In this document: in pieces, positions 44,101 to 54,429 of the stretch
How positions within the stretch are numbered: position 1 is the stretch's first letter
Layout: the number at the start of each line of letters is the position of its first letter
Assembly: GCF_010093535.1 (NCBI RefSeq)
Contig: NW_022985166.1
Span: forward strand, 1,132,537-1,196,536
Reading direction: 5' to 3'
DNA length: 64,000 bases
DNA from: Lindgomyces ingoldianus
Taxonomy: Eukaryota; Ascomycota; Dothideomycetes; Pleosporales; Lindgomycetaceae
Translations under genes and position numbers: made by a program
Notes under the pieces: model-generated
Database searches by the model: none
Told to the model about the DNA's origin: nothing
What the model saw: the letters and a program-made list of their open reading frames with translations, nothing else

Positions 44101-45334
44101 CGCTATACTAGACACTCAGAGATGGCACAGTTTCTTTGATTGTGAGCATTTGATGGTCAAGCTTGAGAATGTGAGATAAGCCAAGGGGTTGTTCAGCTGA
44201 GTTGGCTGCCAAGAGCGCCACTAGCAAACCCCGAGCTAGTTGCCATGCATATCCCAGCTTGCTATCGATCGGGACAGAGGCTAATCTATAATCATTTAAC
44301 GAGAATCTTGATGTGCATCGAGCACTTGAAGACGGAGGCGAGGCGTGGAAATTTGACCGTGAGAGGCCAGCGCTAACTAATCGCATGTAGACCTTCCAAA
44401 AGTTCGGCTACCTTTTTCATCTCTCCTTTCTATCATATCTGGTGACCTATATTGTTGATTGATTTTCGGCCCTTTAGAACCCTCTAGAGTCTCATATATC
44501 TGTCCGTAAATGCGGCTTGATAACACAATTGAAGCAAAGTATTTTATTACCGAAAACGAGACAATTGAAAGAACAATTTCGCTTTATTTAGAGTTATAAC
44601 AATGCTAAAAAAAAACAAAGGCAGGATGTTATTTTAGGTAGATAGAAGTGATCTGTCTTGGAGATCACCCGAATCCTTGGCACCGTGAATGTGCTGTCAC
44701 GTGACGATACCGGCGATGCAGGTACCTTGATGACTGCGAATGGCAGTAGACGAAGGGGCAACTTACTAAGGTACTCAATACAACCTTAGTGTTCTTGTCT
44801 ACCGAGTCGCTAAACTGGACGATCTTCGCTTCCAAATGAGGGCCAGTCGTGTGGACGCCCAGAGCAGTGCTTTATACTCAAGCGTCTTTTCAACCCTAGA
44901 CTCGGAATTTCGAGGCTACTCATCTTTAGTATGGAGAAAGGCTGGAGCGAGTGCACACTGCTAGCGGATAATTTTTCGGCTCCTGAGATGCTGCCAAGGA
45001 AACTATGCTAGCTGGGCTGAAGCCATTTCCCATTTTTGACAAGAAACGAAAGGATTTTACAACGATCATTATTCCGTCTTATGTGCCACATCACCACATT
45101 CCTTCCTCGGAGAATTTCTAGTGCGCGCTCGATTCCCTTCATTCAACCATTGGATTAGATCAATTCTTCGCTGAACCTTTATTATATGTTACAGACCCGT
45201 ACATTCTTGTCAGATGTAGCCGTGGAACCAAGAGCTCAGCTCACCTGTAGGAGTATTTATTATCTAAATCTCCTTCAATTCGCACACACACTCTACAGTT
45301 GCTCCCACCACATATATTCTCTTATTATTTCCAG
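41128..45334. other. Gene-poor region of about 4.2 kb
   Basis: No convincing gene. Frames at 41,287-41,893, 42,288-42,524, 42,609-42,833 and 44,108-44,386 have no recognisable content. A 54-codon frame at 43,219-43,383 begins MSVQDVVAKGKKLILLRVSP and is protein-like but isolated. There is no RIP-like composition. Confidence 0.45.
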
Positions 45335-46004
45335 ATGGCATTTACCAACGCAGCGGATAGGGTTACAACATGGTATTTTCAATTTTACCGCGCTCTCCGT
45401 TTCATCGCTACTTGTCTCACGGTCGCTGCGATTGCAGTTGTTACGCATTCCTCCCAACCATACTTCAAAATTGTTATTGTTACAGTAGGAAACGATCTCT
45501 TTCCTCCGTCCATTTGCTTACGTTCGATCCAGCTCACTGACAATTGATGAGCTAGTGCGCGGCAAATTATATTCCCGAGCTTCTCGCTCACATAACTCTC
45601 CGGGAGAGTGTCGCCAAGAAATTTCAATCCGTACCGCAATTTATCTCGACATTGTGGGTCGTAGTTTTCGGAGGAATATCAGCATTATGGTGTCTATGTT
45701 TCCTGCATTTTGTGACGGCATATGGTCATCTGAAGAATGATCCAAAGCCGGACCCGAAGGTCCATTTTAGCAAATCGAAGTTGAGGTGGGCGGGTGCTGG
45801 GGTGGGGTTTTGCATGTTTTTCTTGTGAGTGCTGCCGATTTACAATTCCATGGCATGTCATAGTGGAGCTGACGAAGCATTTATAGAATTGCTAATGCTC
45901 TCTCTGTGCTCTCTATGTTCTTTGGGACTATCTCGTTGATCGTGGCAATAAGAAAGGCAAAGAAGGCGCTCGCAGTGGCTGAAATGGGGCGAGAGGATGT
46001 GTGA
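45335..46004 (+). CDS. Four-helix membrane protein, MARVEL-like, 178 residues
   Basis: Exons 45335-45484, 45556-45824 and 45887-46004; introns of 71 bp (CTGAC branch) and 62 bp keep phase. Hydrophobic stretches occur at 'ALRFIATCLTVAAIAVV', around 'FKIVIVTCAAN', 'FISTLWVVVFGGISALWCLCF', 'WAGAGVGFCMFFL' and 'LSVLSMFFGTISLIVAI', with a short basic cytoplasmic tail ('RKAKKALAVAEMGRED'). Size and topology resemble fungal MARVEL-type proteins, but I see no sequence signature that proves it. No enzymatic residues are evident. The gene stands alone between two gene-poor stretches. Confidence 0.6.
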
Positions 46005-48084
46005 AAAACGAATAGTGAATATGGGAAGCGCAGAATCCTAATAAAGACACCAGTCTATGTCCTCTGAATGCTCAACCTCATTCATGCGACGGCGTAGTTC
46101 ATGTTCCTGGGACGGGGCGAAATGCAGAACGGCTCATAGATACGCGTCATAGGCGGAATTTTCCTTCCTCACTAGACATCGGCTCCATTCAATTGGTCCC
46201 CAATCTCTAACTATGTTATTATTTGAGACGCTGATTCAATTCTGCAAGGGCAGGGTACGAGGTCATAAGCAATTATCTTGCTGCAAATAAATAGAGCATT
46301 CAGAGGATACAGACTCTTCCACAAAATCCGACTCGAATTTGAGTCATGTTGGTTTCGGAAGCCTTGAGACCAAGGAAGGTAGGGCGGCGAGAGGAAGTAC
46401 GACGTGATGGCCAACACTGAGATCACCCTAGCATTTACCCATCCTACTGAGGTATGTCTGCCCGACACATATAGCTTAAACTGGGTGTATATTAGCCGGA
46501 GTAGGATCTTCCAGGATCTATCGATCAAAGAGACAGCATAGTTGGAAAAACTGCATTTTCAATGCTAAAATACCCCAAGTAGCTTCCATAAACAATACTA
46601 TTTTAGCCTCCTAGACCTGTTTACAGGCTTCTGGGATCCGCTAAACAGATACTGCCGTCTATGTTCATGTATAACCGTTGTGCGACATTGCTACTGACAC
46701 CTGGTGCATCATGTTCGCGTGGGAAATTACTGCCATTTGACGGCAATCGGCGTTGGAATTCTCCGCATATATCCATGTGAAGGTTCTGGGTACGTACCCA
46801 ATAGAAATGGAACGGTATTTAATTGTCCAAGCGTGGGGCTGTTTTGTTGTATAGTGTTTGGGTGAGTACCTGGGTGCTACAATCGGCTAAGGTTTTGTTT
46901 GGGTGTGGAAGGGGTTCCATTGTTGACGGTGGGATTAAAGGATTGCGAATTTAGTTACAGTGGTCTTGATTGTAGTGTTGGTGGTTTGGAGGCATTTATT
47001 GAATTGGGGACGGGCTACTTAGCGAAGAAAGAATTATTAGGTGAGGTGGAATGTTCTAGGACGTATTTGGAACTATAGAGGGGAGATGAGTGACTTGGGC
47101 CTTTGTATTTGTTGATTTATATAACAAGGGCAGTATGGGCTCAGTACCCCTCTTTGTATGAGTGCGTAGAACCAATATGTAGACGCGCCGCACTGCACGA
47201 CACCTCAGTTGTAGGATGGAAAGATTTCCGCTACGTATGAAGTAGCTAGATGCTAGACGCAGTGTATTGCAAAGACAAGACCACAGAGTAACGAAACAGA
47301 GAATATGAAACAGGAAGGCCTCCCCATTTGAGAAGAAAACGTTCTTGGTACAACTGTGGATGTTGAATATCGGGGGATTAGTTTGTCAACCTTGATGCTG
47401 GGTTAAGAGGTCTGCGTAGACGACGAGAATCCTGTCATATCCGTTGCATGTGCCAGCATGCCGTAGCGAGAATGCAGTAATGAGAATCGAAGGCCTGCAA
47501 GGACGTGAAGGCCAAATGTGAGGTGACGTTTGCATCCCTGCCGTGGATCGGCTCTCCAACATCGGCCCGAAACGCTTGGCGATTCACATCTGGGGAATTG
47601 GAAATGCTCCACGGTTGCCCTACCCGAAATTGCTGACCCCCTCCACCCTTCACGAAAAACTATCCGTCAAGTGAGCTGACATTTGCACCTAGGTACGACA
47701 ACCACCGCCCTGAGATGCTAACAAGCCGCTCTAGGTGGTGATTGCGCAGCGATTCTACATCCACCCAGGACTTGCGCACTTTGCTTACCTACGTGATATT
47801 GGTGTTCAGCGGAAGTATAAGTTACGAATGCGGCTCACACCGTAGTCGCGTACCTGCATCAGATTGGAGGCTTGGCCTTTTCGGCCTACTCGGGAGAGTG
47901 TGGGGAAACGAGTGGAAGATCCGGAACGCCTCACCGCGGAGAGGACTACTTATGTAGCTGCGCGCTCGAGCATGCTGGATCCAACGCCCAAACTTCTTCA
48001 GCCAGGTGCAAAACGGGCTCGCCTCCATATCATTAGAAAATTGTGAGCAGGAAAATCCACCAGAAGACGATTCATATATTTACG
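46005..48084. other. Intergenic region, no gene seen
   Basis: About 2.1 kb. Frames at 46,211-46,528, 47,403-47,653 and 47,742-48,028 are short and without motifs. An ATG at 48,043 in frame with the amidohydrolase is treated as leader. Confidence 0.5.
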
Positions 48085-49441
48085 ATGGCATCATTCATCA
48101 TCCGTGACGTCCAAGTCTTCACAGGCGAGGAAATAATTCCAGAAGGCTTCGTGTATGTCCAAAATGGCAAGATCGCAGCTGTTGGACCTGCCTCAAGTAT
48201 CCCGACAACCTCTGTTAAGGTCTATTCTAAACCAGGTCACACGTTACTCCCCGGCTTTATCGACTGCCACATCCACGCCGACATGGCAAATCCCGTCGCG
48301 CTGCCCCAGGCTCTTAGGTTCGGGGTCACAACAGTCTGTGAAATGCACAACGAACTCGGAAATGTCCAGAAGTTGAAGAAGCAGACCCAGGAACCAGATA
48401 CGGCAGGATATAAAACGGCAGGCCAAGCGGCGACTATTGAAAATGGGTGGCCGATTCCCGTTATTGTAGCCCATGATAAGAGTGAAGAGACGGCGGCGGA
48501 AATCGCAAAATGGCCCAAATTGAGTAACCGCGAGAATGTGGTTGAATATTTGGAGTGGTGTAAGAGAGAGATGCAGCCGGATTATATCAAGTTGATGCAT
48601 GAGTCAGGTAAGAGTTTGGGATTCGAGTTGACATATCCAAGCGTGGAGCTGCAGACGATGATTGTGACGGAGGCAAATAAGAGGGGGTATTTGACGGTTG
48701 CGCATGCCCTATCACTGAAAGATACACTGGAGGTGTTGGAGGCGGGGGTGAATGGGTTAACGCATACCATTTGCGATCAGCCGCCAACGCAGGAGCTAGT
48801 GGAGGCATACAAGAAGAATAATGCGTGGTTGAACCCGACTTTGGCGGCGATTGGGAGCTTGACAACCGAGGGGCAGGATATTCAGGAGCGGTTTGCGCAT
48901 GATACGAGGGTGGAGGGCCTTATTGGAGAGAAAGAGAAGGGACAGTTGTGCAAGTGCATGGCTTTTGCGGTGAAGACGGGCAAGGCAGAATATGCGTATG
49001 AGAGCGTGAGGATGCTGAGGAAGGCGGGGATTGACATTGTTTGGTGAGTGACTCCGCTTCTTTTAGGAAGAAAGCGTCCGTTCCTCTTGGTGGATGTGGC
49101 TCGGGAAGTGGTAAGACACTCGGACTAACACGAATAATAGTGGGAGCGACGCAGCCGGTCCAGCAGTAGGGACGGCATGGGGACTCTCTGTCCACCAGGA
49201 GCTTTACCTCTTCGTGCATAAGGTTGGAATGACTCCGGAAGAGGCTCTGCGATCAGCGACGAGCGTCGTGGCGAGGAGGTTCAAGTTCTCGGATCGTGGC
49301 AGACTGGCGGAGGGGTTGAACGCGGATCTGCTCTTGGTTGAGGGAAACCCTTTGGAGGATATTGATGCCACATTGAATATTCGCGGCGTCTGGCGCGATG
49401 GAGCGCTTTGCAGCGCGCACAAGTCCAAAATGGGTAATTGA
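48085..49441 (+). CDS. Metal-dependent amidohydrolase
   Basis: Two exons, 48085-49043 and 49141-49441, joined over a 97-bp intron (GTGAGT...AATAATAG) give 419 residues. The start at 48085 begins 'MASFIIRDVQVFTGEEIIPEG', the usual amidohydrolase N-terminal beta-sandwich; an upstream ATG would add 14 residues. Metal-site motifs run in order: 'LLPGFIDCHIHAD' (HxH at 62 and 64), 'YIKLMHESG' (candidate carbamylated Lys), 'LTVAHALS', 'GLTHTICDQ', and 'CGSDAAG' with the catalytic Asp, recreated across the intron. The end ('ADLLLVEGNPLEDIDATLNI...VWRDG') is the C-terminal beta-sandwich. The family hydrolyses C-N or related bonds of small cyclic or amide substrates; the substrate is not predictable. 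Cytosolic, with no signal peptide. It lies just left of a decayed transposon. Confidence 0.92.
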
Positions 49442-49640
49442 GAGGCATAATGGGCAGAGAGGAATGGTGCAAGGCGCTTGACAGGGCATTTCTATGCTCA
49501 AGGCAGAATATCGATGTATTTTCAGTCACAATGAGTGTAGACATGAGGAGACGGGGTGTGCATTAAATTGTTCCAATTGTTCCAATTTGTCCAATTTATG
49601 TTTTCTTCCCCACATTCTTCAGAGCCTGGAGGCGTAATCC

Positions 49641-52600
49641 ATCTATTAGTTGCATTAATCAGCGGAATTCCTTAGCGATTTTGCTTCTGTCTTTGTCCCC
49701 ACACAAACCTTATAGAAATTAAGACACATTAGTAATACGCCCTAAACTATGCTAATATTATTATAATATTATAAGATTTAACTACTTAATTAGAAATAAA
49801 GTTAAAGCTAACTCTTTAGTGTTAAGAAGGCCTTACTAGCATCCTACTATAGCCTGCAGAGGCACCTAACTAGGGGCAGCAGAAGCGCCTCTAGCTAAGT
49901 TAATGTGTTTAAGTACTAGTACTGTCTAACAGCTTACTGCTAAAGTAGCTGCTTAGTTATTAAAAAAGCTTAATAAGCAGGCTAGTAGTAGTAGAAGGAG
50001 AGAAGAAGCTGCAGCAGCGCGTAACTAGAAATTAGTTACTTAGGTTAATATAAAAGAGCCTCTTACGCTGTTGCTGTTGCCTACTATTATACCTGCCCTA
50101 ATTAAAATTCTTAAGTTGCTACGCGTTATGCTAGATCTACTGTTGTCGCCGCTGCTACCCTAGCAGCCCTAATATAATATAGATATAATGTATATTCTCT
50201 ATGTAAATAAGGTTAAAGTAGTAGAAAATTATAATAACTATAAGCGTGTGTTCTTTTTAATGTTATTTATAAAGGATAAAGTAATGTTGCTAATTAATAA
50301 CCTAGCGTTAATAATTAACAGCTGTAGGCACTGCGTACAGAGCTGCAGCGTTAGCTTCTGTCTAGATAAAAGAGGTGCTGCTTAGCAGTGTGTACTGCTG
50401 TTAGATTTTAGTACTATTAAAAAAGTTTAGCTATTTAAGATAGTTAATTATTACATTACTTACTTTAAAAATATATTACGCGTGGAGTTTAAAGTAGAGA
50501 TCTGTGTTTAGGTTAAAGCGCTATAAAAAGCTTTTCTATATAATTAGTTATTTAATAAGGCTTTATCTAAGCTAAGTAATAACATCCTTGTAAGCGCCTA
50601 CTGCAGTAAGCAACTGCTAAGGAAGATAAAGGCTATAGAGTGTGTAAAAGACATTAAAACAGCTATAGATTACTAATTAATAATCTACTAGATATAAAAG
50701 TACTACATTAATCTTTATAATAATAGTAGTTAATAGTGTTATATCTACTTAAGTAGTGCTTACTATAAGATTAAACTAATTAATGCAGAAGCTTAGGCAA
50801 GGTTTATTATTATAGGCAAATTATTAGCTTTATATCTAGCTTATAAAATAGTTAAGGCTTTAAAGCTGTAAAGTAATAAGCTACAAGTAAAGCCTTATAG
50901 TTAAAAGGGTAAAAAAAAAAGGTGTAATTTATTATCTAATTTAGATAAGCTAATGCTAAAGGAGCTATAGAAATAGGCAAAAAAGCAGTAATTAATAAAT
51001 TAAATAGTAAGGATAAAGGAGAATAAGGCAGCTTAAGCAGAGCAGCAAGAGTTTTAGTAATTCTAGATGCAGTAGATAAGGCTTTAGCAGATGCTAGCAG
51101 CTCTGCTAGCAGCTCTGCTAGGCGCCTTCTTAGGTGGGCAGCTGCTGCTACTGTACTTATTGTCTTTTATTATAGCAGCGCCTCCTTAACTAGTGACCCT
51201 ATTAATGCTACGTACAGTAAGTCTTCTAGTTCTGTTGTTAAGCCTAGTAGCTAGAGCTAGTAAGGTGGATACCTGCGCAACTGTAAGAGAGTTCTTTTTC
51301 TAGCTTATAAAGCAATAAAAGGAGAAAGAGAATAATATTAACTATATTACTGCTAGTAAGGTAGTAATTAAGTAGAAGTAGATAATTAACAACCTCTGCC
51401 TTATGTTAGATCTAGGTAATAAGCTTTATACTGTTGCTGTTAGCAGGTTTAAACTTAAGGATAGAGTAGTTTAGCACCTCTGTGAGGATCTCTGTCGCTT
51501 TAAGCAGCTATATTAAAGAGCAAATGGCTTTGTAGAGCTTAGGGGGGTAGCAGGAGCAGCAGGAGCAGCAGGAGCAGGTGGTGAAGTAGGTAGGAACAGA
51601 AGTTAGATAGCGCATAGAGTTAACTAAAGTAAATTTAAGTAAATTTGCTGTTTATATAGGCTCTCTAAGCTCTAGCTGTACACAATCTAACTCCTCCTGC
51701 TTAATATATAACCCTCTAGCAGCATACTAAAAGTGTTTCCTAGCAAATCTATTGCACCTGCTCTTACAAACAGCAGCTGCTAGGAAGGCCCTAAAATTAC
51801 TATTAAAATAATGCTGCATAAACACATAGTTTCTTTAGATCTATGCCTTAAGTACAGCAAATGTTAGCTTAATTAGGTTATAGTTAGGCAAGTATAGTAG
51901 CAGGTAGTGTACTAAGTAGCCTGTGTCTTAGATAACCTAAGTAACCTTATTATTTATATAAATAGCAACGTTATTAAGTACAATAACTATGTGCTTAGGG
52001 CTGTATGTTGCCTAGAGGCAGGGGATAAGACAGTTTTAAATCTAGTTAAGGAAATCCTTGCAATTATAGTAGCCCTTTTTAATAGCTGTATAAGGCAGGT
52101 AACTGTGGATTGTATATGCTAGCAATATTGCGTACGTACTGCCTCTAGAGATGCTCTGCGCGTACTAGGCAGCGTAACTAACAGGAGCGTACGCGTAGTG
52201 CCTCTAGCTAGTCTTCTTATTAAATATTAACTTATCTAAAAACACTATATTATTAGCAGCAAACCTCTTTATTAATTAATAGTAACACTTATAAAGCTCC
52301 TTACTATAATTAATAAAGAAAGGCTTTAAAGTTTAGCAGCTTTAACTGCACTTTTTTAAAAACTTAGAGATAGTTAACTTATCTACCTTTACACCTCTTT
52401 CTACTAGCAACTAGTGTTAAATTTTATCTAGATACATCTACTTTAAGCAAACTAGCTTTTTAAACAGCGCCTTTGCGTTGTTCTTACTAATCTTAGGTGG
52501 CTGCTCTAGCCTCTTGCTAGCAGGTTTCTATACGCTGCTGTATTTTCTTAGATTATCTAGCATGTTGTACACAGCAGTCTTGCTATAGTTCTTGTAATTA

Positions 52601-52981
52601 GCAATTAACTAAGGCTCCTATTTAAGCTAAAGAAAGTAATAAATATTTAGTTAAGTTTAATCTAAAAGGCCTTAACTACTACAACAACACTGCGCTAACA
52701 GCGCTTAACAGGGAAGGCAAGGTGGTAGGCAAGATAAGACCCTATAAGCTTAAAACATGGCAACAGTGGGCGCAATAACCTAAGAGAGACTTCTATAACA
52801 CTAAAAGTTAGCTTTATATTTATCCCTAATTAGGTAATTAAAATTTTATAATATAACAATAATTTTAGCTTAATTTAAGGCGCAATATAGGCCTTTAGGT
52901 GATTTGTTTAGGGTATGTTGTTAGGAGAAGAAAACATGTGGATGTGCCAAGAAATTCCGCCGATTAATGCAACTAATAGAT
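49641..52981. mobile_element. RIP-decayed TIR transposon with Tc1/mariner-type transposase remains
   Basis: The borders are marked by ~35-bp inverted repeats at 49641-49675 and 52947-52981 (core ATTAGTTGCATTAATC, with two transition differences between arms). Inside, the sequence is AT-rich with stops in all frames. On the minus strand, roughly 52,640 to 51,770, a broken frame still reads like a DDE_3 transposase: a 'RLEQPPKISKNNAKALFKKL' helix-turn-helix, 'ERGVKVDKLTISKFLKK', later 'HIVIVLNNVAIYINNKV' (the VLDN aspartate is changed to Asn), and 'LLLYLPNYN' before 'LTFAVLKA', the NPIE region. At 3.34 kb it is longer than a simple Tc1 element; the left half (49.7-51.7 kb) is unrecognised and may be a nested insertion. 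No clear target duplication. Confidence 0.8.
51770..52640 (-). pseudogene. Broken Tc1/mariner DDE_3 transposase
   Basis: Remains of a transposase on the minus strand within the TIR element. Order is preserved (DNA-binding helices, then catalytic core, then the NPIE-like end), but many codons are TAA or TAG and at least one catalytic Asp is lost. Coordinates are approximate because no single frame is open. Confidence 0.65.
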
Positions 52982-53088
52982 ACTGTGCACGTTGAAGGCT
53001 CGCTTAAGGCTGCTAGAAATGTGGCCCGAGTCAACCTAGCAAGCGTCAAAGGGCAACCTCCAACCCACGACGCATCGGAGCACCTTCG

Positions 53089-54429
53089 ATGCCCTATCAA
53101 CTTCCCACAGACCCTTCGATTCTAAATAGTGATCCTCTTGGTATTCACGATAGCGACGACGCCCGTCAATTTGAGGTCCTTGACACGCTCCTCGAGACGG
53201 CCATTATCCGCATCACCTCAAATACGACCGCCGTCGATATCATCCCAGGCCTCGTAGAAGATATTGCCTACACGATCCATGGCAATGGCACTCTAGACGC
53301 TTCGCACCTCCGCGACTACCTCCTCTCAAAAAACAATGCTGACTCTGAGAGCTTTGCCTTCCTGCTGTCAACAGCACGAAGCTTGTCGGAGCACTTCCCG
53401 GACCATACCTTGGATACTTTGAGCAAGGACGGGGACGAAATAGCATGTAATGGAGCGCAGGTGAACGCCCTTCTGGCACACCAGTTCTTGGGGACGCTTG
53501 CTCGGCCTGAAGGCACTTCGTGGGGCATACCCTGCTTCACTGACTGGTTCGCCGGCAACCCAGCACATCGGCAGGCTGTGGACGGCTACCTTAGCACAAT
53601 TCTTGATCACTTTACCCAGGGAGGCTATCCAGAGACGATGGAGTTCACTTTCTCTATGTATACTGCAGACGGAATGCCTGATCCCTCAGCCTGCGACAAG
53701 CTCCCGAACCTCCACCTCCACGTCGTCTCAGAAGAATCTGAGCCTTCCATGGCCACCGGCGAACCCTTCGTCCTCGTCGCTGCAAACTCGCAGCCAGGAC
53801 CCGGTGCCACGGCAACCCAAGAGGAACGGCTCCAGTCTGCCTCCCCCGCTCTCAGCACCTCCGCCCTTTTTACGCCAGTCTTGCCCGACCAAGCTGCCGT
53901 GGTCACCTCGGTGTTTCCCGTACATGCAGCGTGGAAAGGGCATAATCGCGCTGCGCGGCTAGAACGTTTGTTTGGTGTTGAGGAGAGGCCATGGAGGCAC
54001 TACATCCTGGCCGACGCTCTGCAGCTGGATGACGCCGAAGAGGAACATGACGGGCTTAATGACCTACAACTTGGCAGAGTAGAGAGGGAGGCCAGGAAAC
54101 TCTTTGCGGCATTTATAGGTGTTAGGAAGATGCAGGACCGTTCATCAGCAGCAAACAACACTTGCGTTGTTGAGGCTGGGGCATGGGGATGCGGTGCATT
54201 CGGGGGCAATGTGCTTATCAAGACTGTCTGCATGATGATTGCATCCGCTATCACTGGTGTCGAGGTGCATCTTACACTTCTAGAACAAAGGGATGTGGAC
54301 ATCGACGCCATCACCGCGCTTTTGGGGAGTAATTTTACGGCGAGAGAACTCTGGAAGCGCATTTCGAGCCCCGATGTGCGGAGCTGCAGGACGATAAATG
54401 ACTTTATGCATCATCTTGGCCTTGAATGA
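53089..54429 (+). CDS. Poly(ADP-ribose) glycohydrolase-like protein
   Basis: Single exon, 446 residues, starting MPYQLPTDPSIL, 107 bp right of the transposon end. The C-terminal macrodomain of PARG is recognisable. The catalytic loop reads 'SQPGPGATATQEERLQSASPAL', where canonical PARG has GGG-x6-8-QEE followed by 'ISPEL': the two glutamates (QEE, about residues 245-246) are kept but GGG is reduced to G-P-G. Later 'VVEAGAWGCGAFGGNVLIKTV' matches the 'NWGCGAFGGD...K' diphosphate-binding loop. Fungal PARGs remove poly(ADP-ribose) from proteins in the nucleus or cytoplasm. The altered glycine loop may mean changed or reduced activity. The N-terminal ~120 residues are helical and unfamiliar. Composition is normal GC, so it escaped the mutation seen in its neighbour. 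Confidence 0.8.
   Translation: MPYQLPTDPSILNSDPLGIHDSDDARQFEVLDTLLETAIIRITSNTTAVDIIPGLVEDIAYTIHGNGTLDASHLRDYLLSKNNADSESFAFLLSTARSLSEHFPDHTLDTLSKDGDEIACNGAQVNALLAHQFLGTLARPEGTSWGIPCFTDWFAGNPAHRQAVDGYLSTILDHFTQGGYPETMEFTFSMYTADGMPDPSACDKLPNLHLHVVSEESEPSMATGEPFVLVAANSQPGPGATATQEERLQSASPALSTSALFTPVLPDQAAVVTSVFPVHAAWKGHNRAARLERLFGVEERPWRHYILADALQLDDAEEEHDGLNDLQLGRVEREARKLFAAFIGVRKMQDRSSAANNTCVVEAGAWGCGAFGGNVLIKTVCMMIASAITGVEVHLTLLEQRDVDIDAITALLGSNFTARELWKRISSPDVRSCRTINDFMHHLGLE

Noticed and set aside
50188..50385. 65-codon plus frame in the AT-rich transposon
   Set aside because: Isolated in RIP-mutated DNA with no recognisable transposase or other domain.
49641..52981. Target-site duplication of the TIR element
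   Set aside because: Flanks compared for 2-8 bp show no match, so none is claimed.
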